A stretch of DNA of 13,824 nucleotides from Oscillibacter sp. UBA6647 (lineage in GTDB: Bacteria; Bacillota; Clostridia; Oscillospirales; Oscillospiraceae): assembly GCA_002455655.1 (NCBI GenBank), contig DKLF01000107.1, positions 1-13,824 of the forward strand, written 5' to 3'. Positions within the stretch are counted from its first letter, which is position 1. Every line of letters begins with the position of its first letter. This document shows positions 7,511 to 13,824 of this stretch, in pieces. A model generated the notes under the pieces. It made no database searches, was not told the origin of the DNA, and saw only the letters and a list, made by a program, of their open reading frames with translations. A program made the position numbers and the translations under genes.

Positions 7511-8074
7511 TTATTTGTGCTCCAGCTTGTAGCCGAGAAGGTCGGCTAGTTGCTGCACATCGTCCACATCTTTGCGCTGCAAGTTCTTACCCAGTTCCCA
7601 GGGAAGCACGGTGTAGAACCAACTGTTGATCCGATTGACATAGCAGAACCAGGACCACAGTAAATCGCGGAGCTCTTCTTTTGTTTCAATGGTAGCATAG
7701 GATTCCACAATTTTGTCGTGGAAATAAGCAAATTTGGGCATGTTCAGCCAAGGGACCGGGCAATTGGGTTCCAGCACGTCACCCAAAAGATGGGCAATCG
7801 GCCCATTGAGATAGATAAAGAGCTGCTTACAAATATCCAGAGAGAACTTTTCATCGCCCAGCACGCAGTACATAGTGGGTTCGATGGTCCACCAGCCCAT
7901 TGCCTGCGTATCAGCGTTAAGGAAAAACAGATTTCCGAGATATTGGTTGTTAGTGCCGGCGCCGCTCGGGAAGATCCCGAGCTTGCTCATGGTGACCTCG
8001 GCAGGCTCATGAAACCAAACCTTTTCCACCTCATTATGGATTTCTCGCTTCAGATCCTTCCAATTTACTGACAT
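7511..8074 (-). CDS. Trp-rich alpha-helical protein, possible opine-synthase C-terminal-like partner
   Basis: This 187-residue soluble protein has no signal peptide or membrane segment. It is rich in aromatic residues (nine Trp, including WW at 61-62 and WSW at 140-142) and mostly helical by composition, with long amphipathic stretches at about 75-100 and 125-185. ATG 8074 has GGAGG seven bases upstream and overlaps the end of the preceding gene by ten bases, so the two are translationally coupled. From memory, cucumopine/mikimopine synthases of Agrobacterium combine a cyclophilin-like N-terminal domain with a C-terminal helical bundle, and bacterial homologues of that bundle exist. This protein and its neighbour could be those two halves as separate genes. 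The comparison is tentative; no catalytic residue can be named from the sequence. Confidence 0.85.
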   Translation of the reverse strand: MSVNWKDLKREIHNEVEKVWFHEPAEVTMSKLGIFPSGAGTNNQYLGNLFFLNADTQAMGWWTIEPTMYCVLGDEKFSLDICKQLFIYLNGPIAHLLGDVLEPNCPVPWLNMPKFAYFHDKIVESYATIETKEELRDLLWSWFCYVNRINSWFYTVLPWELGKNLQRKDVDDVQQLADLLGYKLEHK

Positions 8075-8538
8075 GATACTTCCTCCCCTCTGCTGAAAAT
8101 AACCGTAGCAAGCTCGTGATAGAGGTAAGTATGATTCCAGCAATCCATACCGCCACGGTGGAATGCTTCGAGATATTGCGGCTCGACCCTTGCCATAATT
8201 GGGCCCATGTTGGGCAGAGGCTCGGAGCAGGGGCCATAGGTCATGGCAAAATACCAGCCGGACCAGGCGATATCACCGTTGGAGCAGTCGCAGAGGGCGG
8301 GAACATCCGTACCCCCCAAGGGATTGGACTGGTCGCCGACATATTTGGGAACATGATATGGAGGAATCGGACGGCACTGAACATAGTCGCCAGTGGACAG
8401 GGTGTTGTGGGCTTCGCACTCCATTGGTGCTGCAATTTTTTCCCAAAGCTCATTTGCAAGGTCGGAATACTTGTCTTCGATGACCGCTGCGTAGACGGTG
8501 ATGTTGGCTTTGGGAAACTCAATTTTGATTTTACGCAA
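8065..8538 (-). CDS. Cyclophilin-like fold protein, possible opine-synthase N-terminal-like partner
   Basis: This 157-residue cytoplasmic protein opens with a beta strand (KIKIEFPKANITVYAAVIED), then a helix (about 24-36), a polar segment AHNTLSTGDY at 43-52, a Pro-rich loop (57-64), and NGDIAWSGWYFAMTYGP at 87-103. The GDIA-x-W...YG pattern resembles cyclophilin-like (DUF3830-type) small beta-barrel proteins, a family I name with moderate doubt. Conserved-looking His44, His62, His127 and several Cys could form an active site. The start is TTG 8538, with GGAGG eight bases upstream and no better in-frame ATG. It is the first gene of a two-gene operon with its own promoter, divergent from an Lrp-type regulator. 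If it belongs with cucumopine-type synthases, it would condense an amino acid such as histidine with a 2-oxo acid; this is inference. Confidence 0.8.
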   Translation of the reverse strand: MRKIKIEFPKANITVYAAVIEDKYSDLANELWEKIAAPMECEAHNTLSTGDYVQCRPIPPYHVPKYVGDQSNPLGGTDVPALCDCSNGDIAWSGWYFAMTYGPCSEPLPNMGPIMARVEPQYLEAFHRGGMDCWNHTYLYHELATVIFSRGEEVSCQ

Positions 8539-8546
8539 GTTACACG

Positions 8547-8551
8547 CCTCC
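8547..8551 (-). promoter_or_regulatory. Ribosome binding site setting a TTG start
   Basis: GGAGG on the minus strand, eight bases before TTG 8538. It fixes the start of the cyclophilin-like gene at TTG. Confidence 0.7.
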
Positions 8552-8578
8552 TACTAAGACAGACTTAGGCATCTTAGC

Positions 8579-8599
8579 CGGGCGTTGTACACCCGCCCG
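8579..8599 (-). other. Leader hairpin of the cyclophilin-like operon
   Basis: CGGGCG pairs with CGCCCG across a nine-base loop, inside the transcribed leader. A small CTAAG/CTTAG inverted repeat (8554-8568) lies between it and the ribosome binding site. There is no U tract, so neither is a terminator. A role in translation control is possible but not shown. Confidence 0.35.
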
Positions 8600-8620
8600 A
8601 CCATCCTGCCCATTGGAAAT

Positions 8621-8650
8621 ATTATAGCAGGCGGATTTGCCCATTGTAAT
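8621..8650 (-). promoter_or_regulatory. Candidate promoter of the two-gene minus operon
   Basis: Perfect minus-strand -10 TATAAT (8626-8621) with a -35 ATTACA (8650-8645, four of six consensus positions) at 18 bases. Transcription would start near 8614. It faces away from the regulator promoter at 8725-8753, so both lie in one control region. Confidence 0.6.
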
Positions 8651-8696
8651 GTTAAACCTTGCTTGGGGAAGCGCTTTTATGTAAAAAACCCCTATT

Positions 8697-8720
8697 TTTT
8701 ATATGAAAAAGCATATAAAA
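8697..8720. promoter_or_regulatory. AT-rich inverted repeat, candidate Lrp-type operator
   Basis: Arms TTTTATATG and CATATAAAA (nine bases each, perfect) are separated by AAAAAG. The repeat ends four bases before the -35 box of the regulator gene and lies 46 bases behind the -35 of the divergent operon. AT-rich dyads of this size suit Lrp/AsnC proteins, which often repress their own gene. No binding evidence is available. Confidence 0.5.
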
Positions 8721-8724
8721 TAAG

Positions 8725-8753
8725 TTGAATTTTAACCTTGATTCCTATATAAT
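8725..8753 (+). promoter_or_regulatory. Promoter of the Lrp/AsnC regulator
   Basis: -35 TTGAAT (8725-8730) and perfect -10 TATAAT (8748-8753) with a 17-base spacer. Transcription would start near 8760, giving a leader of about 57 bases. Confidence 0.75.
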
Positions 8754-8816
8754 ATTGTCGCGGCTTTTATGCCGGTTTGATATGACGGATAGCTGAGAAA
8801 TTTGGGGGATACATAC

Positions 8817-9266
8817 ATGTCTCTGGACGACCTCGATCTCAACATATTGGCATTGTTGCAGAAAAACGCAAAGGCGAAGCTGAGTGCGATTGCGAAGGAA
8901 GTGCATCTTAGCGTAACCGCTGTGAACAGAAGAATTGAACGGATGGAAGATATAGGCGTGATTCGGGGATACCAGACCCTGATTGATCCGGAAAAGGTGG
9001 GAATCGGGGTTCATGGATTTCTCATTGGCGGGGTATACCATGTAATGCTGGATCGGTTTTATACCTACATTTCCTCTGTGCCTGAGGTTACGCGGTGCGA
9101 AACCATTATCAGCGGGGGAAAAGAAGTGTTGCTTGAGTTTTATTGCAGGGATGTAGATGCGCTTATGGCTTTTTATAACAGTGATATCAGAAAATATCTG
9201 GACTCCATGACCGTGTATCTTGTAAAAGGGGTTCCTGGGAAAGACAGCCCGGTTTCATTTAACTGA
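8817..9266 (+). CDS. Lrp/AsnC-family transcriptional regulator
   Basis: This 149-residue protein has the usual length and layout of the Lrp/AsnC family. It opens with the family signature LDDLDLNILALLQKNAKAK, then a winged helix-turn-helix (about 22-42, LSAIAKEVHLSVTAVNRRIE) and the linker VIRGYQTLIDPEKVG. A RAM-type ligand-binding and oligomerisation domain spans about 65-145, where a small effector, usually an amino acid, binds. ATG 8817 follows GGGGG by eight bases; an in-frame TTG five codons earlier overlaps that site and is less likely. It is divergent from the cyclophilin-like operon, with an inverted repeat between the promoters, so it probably controls both. An amino-acid sensor fits the idea that the operon handles an amino-acid derivative. 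No clear terminator follows. Confidence 0.93.
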   Translation: MSLDDLDLNILALLQKNAKAKLSAIAKEVHLSVTAVNRRIERMEDIGVIRGYQTLIDPEKVGIGVHGFLIGGVYHVMLDRFYTYISSVPEVTRCETIISGGKEVLLEFYCRDVDALMAFYNSDIRKYLDSMTVYLVKGVPGKDSPVSFN

Positions 9267-9327
9267 TTTTTAATCTCCAATTTTAGGCCATGTTTTTGTA
9301 AAAATAACAAATTTTTTGAATTGTGGC

Positions 9328-9356
9328 TTGACAATTGGGAAAAGATTTTATATGAT
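9328..9356 (+). promoter_or_regulatory. metK promoter
   Basis: Perfect -35 TTGACA (9328-9333) and -10 TATGAT (9351-9356, five of six) with an exact 17-base spacer. Transcription would start near 9363, about ten bases before the SAM aptamer. This is the strongest promoter in the window, fitting a housekeeping gene held back by a riboswitch. Confidence 0.88.
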
Positions 9357-9373
9357 ATTTTCACAATTGAATC

Positions 9374-9466
9374 CCTTATCAAGAGTGGCGGAGGGAACGG
9401 CCCGATGAAACCACGGCAACCTGTCTTTGACAAGGTGCCAAATCCGGCGGAATCCGACAGATGAGG
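9374..9466 (+). promoter_or_regulatory. SAM-I (S-box) riboswitch aptamer
   Basis: The conserved S-box core is readable throughout. P1 pairs CCTTATC (9374-9380) with GATGAGG (9460-9466). After AAGAG, P2 pairs GTGG (9385-9388) with CCAC (9411-9414) and encloses GATGAAACC (9404-9412). CGGCAACC and AAGGTGCC flank P3 (9418-9436), and a small P4 follows. The aptamer binds S-adenosylmethionine, the product of the MetK encoded directly downstream. With SAM bound, P1 is stabilised and the terminator at 9482-9514 forms, switching metK off. Confidence 0.96.
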
Positions 9467-9481
9467 AGCAAAAGAACTTTT

Positions 9482-9514
9482 GCACACTTTCTTTGTTGGA
9501 AGGTGTGCGTTTTT
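9482..9514 (+). terminator. Riboswitch-controlled intrinsic terminator
   Basis: A 10-base-pair stem (GCACACTTTC 9482-9491 with GAAGGTGTGC 9499-9508, one T-G pair), a seven-base loop, then GTTTTT. This is the expression platform of the SAM-I switch. A competing pairing of AAAGAA (9471-9476) with TTCTTT (9490-9495) could be part of the antiterminator. Confidence 0.9.
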
Positions 9515-9521
9515 GCGCTTC

Positions 9522-9543
9522 GGCGGCGCCGCCCAACGGCGGC
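9522..9543 (+). other. GC-rich hairpin between terminator and metK ribosome binding site
   Basis: GCCGCC (9528-9533) pairs with GGCGGC (9538-9543) around CAAC. The overlapping self-complementary GGCGGCGCCGCC (9522-9533) offers an alternative fold. It ends 12 bases before the AAGGA ribosome binding site (9556-9560). It may affect translation or mRNA stability, but there is no proof. Confidence 0.4.
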
Positions 9544-9570
9544 TGGAACAACAGAAAGGACGAATTTATC

Positions 9571-10755
9571 ATGGCAAGACACTATCTCTTCACCTCCGAA
9601 TCCGTGACCGAGGGGCATCCGGATAAAATCTGCGACCAGATTTCCGACGCGGTGCTGGACGCAATCATGGAGCAGGACCCTCAGGGCCGCGTGGCCTGCG
9701 AAACCACGGCCTGCACGGGCCTCATTCACGTAATGGGCGAGATCACCACCTCCTGCTACGTGGACATTCCCAAAATTGCCCGGGAGGTAGTCCGGGAGAT
9801 CGGCTACGACCGGGGCAAGTACGGGTTCGACTGCGACACCTGCGCCGTCATCACCTCCATCGACGAGCAGTCTGCCGACATCGCCCTTGGTGTGGACAAG
9901 TCCTTGGAGAGCAAAGAGTCCGGCGATGGGGAGCTTTCCAACGGCGCCGGCGATCAGGGCATGATGTTTGGCTATGCCTGCGACGAGACGCCGGAGCTGA
10001 TGCCCCTGCCTCTGTCTCTGGCTCAGAAGCTTGCCCTGCGGCTGACAGCGGTGCGCAAGAGCGGACAACTCTCCTATCTCCGGCCCGACGGCAAAAGCCA
10101 GGTCACGGTGGAGTATGACGAAAACAACCGCCCCGTGCGGGTGGACACCGTGGTCATCTCTACCCAGCACGACCCGGACACGTCCCTCGACACCATTCGC
10201 GCAGACATGCTTGAACATGTCATCAAGTCCGTGATCCCCGCCGATATGCTGGACGGCGACACGAAGTATTACGTCAATCCCACGGGACGCTTTGTCAAGG
10301 GCGGTCCCGCGGCCGACACGGGGCTGACGGGCCGGAAGATTATCGTGGATACCTACGGCGGCAGCGCGCCCCACGGCGGCGGCTGCTTTTCCGGCAAGGA
10401 CCCCACCAAGGTGGACCGCTCCGCGGCCTACGCCTCCCGGTATGTGGCGAAGAACATCGTGGCGGCGGGCCTTGCCCGGCGCTGCCAGGTGGAGCTGGCC
10501 TACGCCATCGGCGTGGCCCAGCCCGTGAGCATTCTGGTGGATACCTTTGGCACCGGCACGGTGGGGGACGATGTGCTGGAGCGTGCTGTTCGCAAGGTGT
10601 TTGACCTGCGGCCCACCGCCATCATCCGGGATTTGGACCTGCGCAGACCCATTTACCGCAAGCTTGCGGCATATGGGCACATGGGCCGCACAGACCTTGG
10701 TGTGAAGTGGGAGGACACCGACCGCGTGGACGCACTGAAGGCCGCCGTGAAATAA
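9571..10755 (+). CDS. metK: S-adenosylmethionine synthetase (methionine adenosyltransferase)
   Basis: The enzyme makes S-adenosylmethionine from methionine and ATP, releasing phosphate and pyrophosphate, in the cytoplasm, normally as a tetramer. At 394 residues it is of normal bacterial length. Family hallmarks are all present: GHPDK at 15-19 with catalytic His16, the ATP-site GAGDQG at 125-130, DPTKVDRSAAY at 277-287, and the phosphate-binding GGGCFSGKD at 269-277 (usually GGGAFSGKD; here Cys replaces Ala). ATG 9571 lies 10 bases after AAGGA and is the first start matching the family N-terminus. An upstream extension of the frame would run through the riboswitch. Expression is governed by the promoter and SAM-I riboswitch directly upstream. 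It is a single-gene unit closed by a terminator. Confidence 0.99.
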   Translation: MARHYLFTSESVTEGHPDKICDQISDAVLDAIMEQDPQGRVACETTACTGLIHVMGEITTSCYVDIPKIAREVVREIGYDRGKYGFDCDTCAVITSIDEQSADIALGVDKSLESKESGDGELSNGAGDQGMMFGYACDETPELMPLPLSLAQKLALRLTAVRKSGQLSYLRPDGKSQVTVEYDENNRPVRVDTVVISTQHDPDTSLDTIRADMLEHVIKSVIPADMLDGDTKYYVNPTGRFVKGGPAADTGLTGRKIIVDTYGGSAPHGGGCFSGKDPTKVDRSAAYASRYVAKNIVAAGLARRCQVELAYAIGVAQPVSILVDTFGTGTVGDDVLERAVRKVFDLRPTAIIRDLDLRRPIYRKLAAYGHMGRTDLGVKWEDTDRVDALKAAVK

Positions 10756-10768
10756 GAAACTAAAAAAC

Positions 10769-10804
10769 AAGCGCGCCGGGGAAAATTTTCCCCCGGTGCG
10801 CTTT
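10769..10804 (+). terminator. metK terminator
   Basis: A long stem in which AAGCGCGCCGGGGAAAA pairs with TTTTCCCCCGGTGCGCTT, with one G-T pair and one bulged C, followed by a short CTTTCT tail. It lies 13 bases after the metK stop. The U tract is weak, but the stem is very stable. Confidence 0.75.
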
Positions 10805-11029
10805 CTGCGTGCAGGCCCCCCCGCGGAGAACCCTTTGCGGAGGAACCCGGGAAAGGGGGCAGGCCGTTGAAGGTCCCGGGGACTTTTATGGCTCAGCGTG
10901 CTTGTCCCAACGGGGGAAGTGTGGTAAGATGGCCGTGTTGTCATCGGCGGAGAGAAGCACAAAATCCGAGTCAAGAAGGAAGTGCTTTCGCCGGGGATAC
11001 AATCATTTTTTTAAGAGAAACGGGGACGC
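10805..11029 (+). other. Intergenic stretch with a weak candidate promoter
   Basis: No gene-like frame is visible. A possible promoter is TTGTCC (10902-10907), a 17-base spacer and TAAGAT (10925-10930), with four of six matches in each box. A lone TACAAT (10998-11003) sits nearer the HAD gene without a -35. Either could drive that gene. Confidence 0.35.
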
Positions 11030-11683
11030 ATGATGCTGAAAGCGGCAATTTTTGATTTGGACGGCACGCTGCTGAACACGCTGGACGATTTGACCGACGC
11101 GGCCAACCACGTCTGCGCGCAAAACGGCTGGCCGACCTTTACGAGCGGCGAAATCCGCCATATGGTGGGCAACGGAATTCCCAAGCTGGCGGAGCGATTC
11201 ACCCCGGAGGGAGAGCGCACGCCGGAAGGAATGGCGGAGTCCGTCCGCCGGTTCATGGAGTATTACGACGCCCATAAAATGGATAAAACCGCACCCTATC
11301 CCGGTATGTTAGAGGCGCTGGCGGCTCTGCGGAAGGCGGGGATAAAGCTGGCTGTTTTCTCCAATAAGGCGGACGATTTCTGTCCTGCTCTGGTGCGGCA
11401 TTACTTCGGAGATGTGTTTGACGCGGTGCGCGGCAAACGGGAGGGGATTCCCGCAAAGCCGGACCCTACCGGGGTGTTCGCCCTGCTTTCGGCGCTGGGC
11501 GTTTCGGCGGCGGAGACTGTTTACGTGGGCGACAGTGACGTGGATGTTTTGACGGGGCACAACGCGGGACTTCGTGTGTGCGGCGTGACATGGGGATTTC
11601 GGGACCGGGCGGAGTTGATGTGTGCCGGGGCGGAGCTGCTGGCGGACGACGCGAAGGGGTTGACGGCCCTGCTGCTGCACTGA
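11030..11683 (+). CDS. HAD-superfamily hydrolase, phosphoglycolate phosphatase-like
   Basis: This 217-residue cytoplasmic phosphatase belongs to HAD subfamily I. Motif I is FDLDGTLLNT, with nucleophile Asp9 and acid/base Asp11. A helical cap follows (about 17-90), then motif II at VFSNK (Ser111), motif III Lys143 in KPDP, and motif IV GDSDVD at 167-172 with Mg-binding Asp168 and Asp172. The layout matches phosphoglycolate phosphatase (Gph) and the related PpaX pyrophosphatase. Substrate cannot be read from sequence, and small phosphate esters or damaged-metabolite repair are typical. Two adjacent ATG codons (11030 and 11033) are possible starts; GGGGA at 11022-11026 is better spaced for the second. 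It is flanked by the metK terminator and a separate promoter for the next gene, so it appears monocistronic. Confidence 0.93.
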   Translation: MMLKAAIFDLDGTLLNTLDDLTDAANHVCAQNGWPTFTSGEIRHMVGNGIPKLAERFTPEGERTPEGMAESVRRFMEYYDAHKMDKTAPYPGMLEALAALRKAGIKLAVFSNKADDFCPALVRHYFGDVFDAVRGKREGIPAKPDPTGVFALLSALGVSAAETVYVGDSDVDVLTGHNAGLRVCGVTWGFRDRAELMCAGAELLADDAKGLTALLLH

Positions 11684-11706
11684 ATACGGCGGTGCTTCCG
11701 GCGCGG

Positions 11707-11735
11707 TTGACCGGCGGGAGAAAATGGGCTATACT
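11707..11735 (+). promoter_or_regulatory. Promoter of the glycosyltransferase operon
   Basis: -35 TTGACC (11707-11712) and -10 TATACT (11730-11735), five of six matches each, with an exact 17-base spacer. Transcription would start near 11742, giving a leader of about 34 bases. It separates the surface-glycan genes from the HAD gene. Confidence 0.75.
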
Positions 11736-11775
11736 GTAACATTGCGAACTGCGGATAAAGGAGTGGTGTGGGAAC

Positions 11776-12792
11776 ATGCCTGCAATCTCTGTGATTGTGC
11801 CTGTGTATCAGGCGGAGAAATATATTGAAGCGTGTGTGGAAAGCGTCAGAAATCAGACGTTTTCCGACTGGGAGCTGCTGCTGGTGGACGACGGCTGCAC
11901 CGACGGCTCCCCGGCGCTGTGCGACCGGTGCGCCGCCGGAGACGGGCGCATCCGCGTGCTTCATAAGGAAAAGAACGGCGGCGTCAGCGCCGCCCGGAAT
12001 CTGGCGCTGGAGGAGGCTAAGGGCGATTACATCGCCTTTTTGGACGCGGACGACCGCTATGAGCCTTCGTGCCTTGAAACATTGTGGAATCTGCGGCTGG
12101 GGGCGGACGCGGACAGCGCCGCCTGTGCGCATCTCAACTGTTTGCCCGACGGAACCGAGACGCCCGAGCGGGTGCTCCCCGCCGGGGAGTATGACGGGGA
12201 GGGCATCCGGCAGGGCGTGGTGGCCCCCTTACTGGGGGATCGGCTGGCCCAGCCCGTGTTCAACGGCTTTATCTGGCGGTTCCTGTTCTCCCGGGAAATT
12301 CTCAGAAGCAATGGAATCACCTTTGAGGGCGCGTATCTGGAGGATGAGCTGTTTTTAATGGAGTATTTCTGCCACGCCAAGCGGCTTGCCGTGACGGAAC
12401 AGCCCCTTTATCGCTATTATCTCAACCCCGCTTCTGCCACCCACAAGTACATGCCGGACTTTTTGCGGGTCTTTGGCCGCTTTATGGAGCGGAAGGAGGA
12501 ACTGGTAGGGCGGAACGGGCTGGAGGCCCTTCGTCCGCAGTGGCGGGAAAACTCCAACTGGGCAGGTCTGTTGATTGCCATTGGCAACGAGTATGCCAGA
12601 GGAAATCCCCGGTCCGCCCGGGAGAAGCAGCGGGCAGTGGAAGCCTTGTGCGCCCGGCCGGAGATGCAAAAGGCCATTGGGTCGCTGACGCCGGAAGGCG
12701 TGTCGGCAAATAAGCGGCTGGTGGTCCGGCTGGTAAAGGGGCGGCACTTCTTCACGCTGACCCAGCTTTACCGCCTGAAAAACCGCAGATAG
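11776..12792 (+). CDS. Family 2 (GT-A) glycosyltransferase
   Basis: This 338-residue protein adds a sugar from a nucleotide-sugar donor to a growing glycan at the inner face of the membrane. The N-terminal GT-A domain shows ISVIVPVYQAEKYIEACVES (4-23), the nucleotide-binding VDDGCTDGS (37-45), GVSAARNLAL (69-78), and the metal-binding DxD-type LDADD (89-93). LEDE at 188-191 fits the catalytic-base ED motif of the family. The C-terminal part (about 225-338) is helical and basic and ends KNRR, perhaps peripheral to the membrane; no transmembrane segment is clear. ATG 11776 has AAGGAG 12 bases upstream, a rather long spacing. The next gene, an O-antigen ligase-like protein, starts 19 bases after its stop, so both probably serve one surface polysaccharide. 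Donor and acceptor cannot be deduced. Confidence 0.93.
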   Translation: MPAISVIVPVYQAEKYIEACVESVRNQTFSDWELLLVDDGCTDGSPALCDRCAAGDGRIRVLHKEKNGGVSAARNLALEEAKGDYIAFLDADDRYEPSCLETLWNLRLGADADSAACAHLNCLPDGTETPERVLPAGEYDGEGIRQGVVAPLLGDRLAQPVFNGFIWRFLFSREILRSNGITFEGAYLEDELFLMEYFCHAKRLAVTEQPLYRYYLNPASATHKYMPDFLRVFGRFMERKEELVGRNGLEALRPQWRENSNWAGLLIAIGNEYARGNPRSAREKQRAVEALCARPEMQKAIGSLTPEGVSANKRLVVRLVKGRHFFTLTQLYRLKNRR

Positions 12793-12811
12793 AAACGGAG
12801 AGGGTGCATAC

Positions 12812-13824
12812 ATGTTTTCCATTCGGGAGAGTTTTCTTTTTTCCCTCTGGGCCGCGCTGTGCGGGGCCTATGAGCAAAGCGCCCTCCACCGCCTGATGGC
12901 GGCGCTGGGCCGGGGCTGCGAGCGTCTGATGGACGGGTCGCGTATTTGTGGCTTCTTTTTCCGGGAGGGGACCGTGGCCCGGTCGTGGGGCAACAGCGGG
13001 ACCTGCCGCACCCTGAGTGCCCTTGTCAATTTGCCGGGTGCATTGCTCCACCGGCTGTACCGGGCGTTTCAAGCTCAGTTTGACGGGAGCGTTTTTGCGC
13101 GTCTGGCCTTTTCCATGGGCGAGGAAACCGCCGTGGGAGAGTTTTGGGTGATTCTGGCACTGTGGGTCATCCCCTTCGAGCGGTGGAACAACGCCTATAA
13201 TTTTCTGGGCTTTGCGCTGCTGCTGGCGCTGTTCTACGTGGGGTCCATGCGGCGGTACAGCGATTTCCGGCTGGATGTAAAATCCGTGGGTCCCTATGCC
13301 GCCGGAATGTTTCTGGCGGCGGCGCTGGGTGTGGTTTTCTCGGCGTATCCCGGCCTTTCCGCCCGGTTTTTGATGTACCACGCCACCTGCTTGCTTTGCG
13401 TGCTGGTGACAGTGAGCGCCGTGCGGAGTACGGGGGACCTCAAGCGCCTTACCGCCGGCGGGAGCGGAGTGGTGCTGATCTCCTCGCTGTACGCGGTCTA
13501 TCAGCGTATTCAGGGTGTGGAGATCAACAAGTCCTTTGTGGATATGGAAGCCAACGCGGGGATGCCCGGACGGGTAGAGTCCTTTTTCGACAATCCCAAT
13601 ACCTTTGCGCAGGTATTGATTTTGCTGCTGCCGCTGGTGCTGGGGCTGGCGCTGTGCGCCAAACGTCCTGTTTTCCGGCTGGCTTCCTTCGGCATTTTTG
13701 CCGTGGGCGCGGCGGCGCTGGGCATGACCTATTCCCGGGCAAGCTGGGTGGGCATTGCCGTCGCCATGGCGGCAGCGGTGTTTCTGTGGAAGCCGAAGCT
13801 GCTTCCCTTGTTTGCAGCCGGGTG
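12812..13824 (+). CDS. O-antigen ligase/polymerase-like membrane protein, 3' end beyond window
   Basis: An open frame from ATG 12812 runs to the right edge without a stop (337 codons visible). GGAGAGG lies about eight bases before the ATG. After about 105 residues with a soluble look, several hydrophobic helices follow, starting with EFWVILALWVIP. The segment ESFFDNPNTFAQVLILLLPL, followed by a helix and TYSRASWVG, is typical of the Wzy/WaaL superfamily (O-antigen ligase PF04932 type), where the conserved NPN and SR segments occur. Such proteins polymerise or transfer lipid-linked glycans at the outer face of the membrane. In a Gram-positive setting it is more likely a capsule or exopolysaccharide polymerase, or a ligase to a wall carrier, than a true O-antigen ligase. 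It is co-transcribed with the glycosyltransferase upstream. Confidence 0.88.
   Translation, partial: MFSIRESFLFSLWAALCGAYEQSALHRLMAALGRGCERLMDGSRICGFFFREGTVARSWGNSGTCRTLSALVNLPGALLHRLYRAFQAQFDGSVFARLAFSMGEETAVGEFWVILALWVIPFERWNNAYNFLGFALLLALFYVGSMRRYSDFRLDVKSVGPYAAGMFLAAALGVVFSAYPGLSARFLMYHATCLLCVLVTVSAVRSTGDLKRLTAGGSGVVLISSLYAVYQRIQGVEINKSFVDMEANAGMPGRVESFFDNPNTFAQVLILLLPLVLGLALCAKRPVFRLASFGIFAVGAAALGMTYSRASWVGIAVAMAAAVFLWKPKLLPLFAAG

Noticed and set aside
9379..10974. A long (531-codon) minus-strand open frame opposite metK
   Set aside because: It lies antisense to an unmistakable metK and its riboswitch, its translation is low-complexity Gly/His/Val/Ala-rich, and it has no family motif. 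It is a GC-rich coding shadow.

Overview
The window looks like a chromosomal segment of a GC-rich member of the Clostridia, most likely Oscillospirales (Oscillospiraceae-like). The reasons are a SAM-I (S-box) riboswitch on metK, strong GGAGG ribosome binding sites, sigma-A type promoters, two genes that appear to start with TTG, and GC-rich coding sequence of the kind seen in gut Oscillospiraceae. This assignment is inference. I see no tRNA, rRNA, CRISPR array, insertion sequence or integrase.

Region 1 (1-5950, minus strand) is a tightly packed operon. It opens with a 1609-residue multidomain protein: an HD-type region, an alpha-helical (HEAT-like) middle, a NadD/NMNAT-type nucleotidyltransferase domain, a GNAT-like segment and a type I phosphoribosyltransferase domain. 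A small membrane-anchored protein follows with a 4-base stop/start overlap, then a second hypothetical protein that runs off the left edge. A promoter and a hairpin-containing leader lie upstream of the large gene.

Region 2 (6129-7172, minus strand) is a single-gene unit with its own promoter and terminator. It encodes a rhomboid-like membrane protein that keeps the fold signature, seems to lack the catalytic histidine, and ends in a Cys/His-rich zinc-binding tail.

Region 3 (7340-9266) holds two overlapping minus-strand genes and a divergent Lrp/AsnC regulator. The pair is a cyclophilin-like protein and a Trp-rich helical protein, and I tentatively compare them to the two halves of cucumopine/mikimopine-type opine synthases. 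Two promoters face away from each other around an AT-rich inverted repeat, so the regulator probably controls both itself and the pair. Base composition here is less GC-rich than on either side. This is the most interesting accessory locus in the window.

Region 4 (9328-10804, plus strand) is a textbook metK unit: a consensus promoter, a SAM-I aptamer, an intrinsic terminator, metK and a terminator. It is feedback-controlled by the enzyme's product.

Region 5 (11030-13824, plus strand) has a HAD phosphatase. It is followed by a separately promoted pair, a family 2 glycosyltransferase and an O-antigen ligase/polymerase-like membrane protein. The latter runs off the right edge, so this is probably the start of a surface-glycan cluster.
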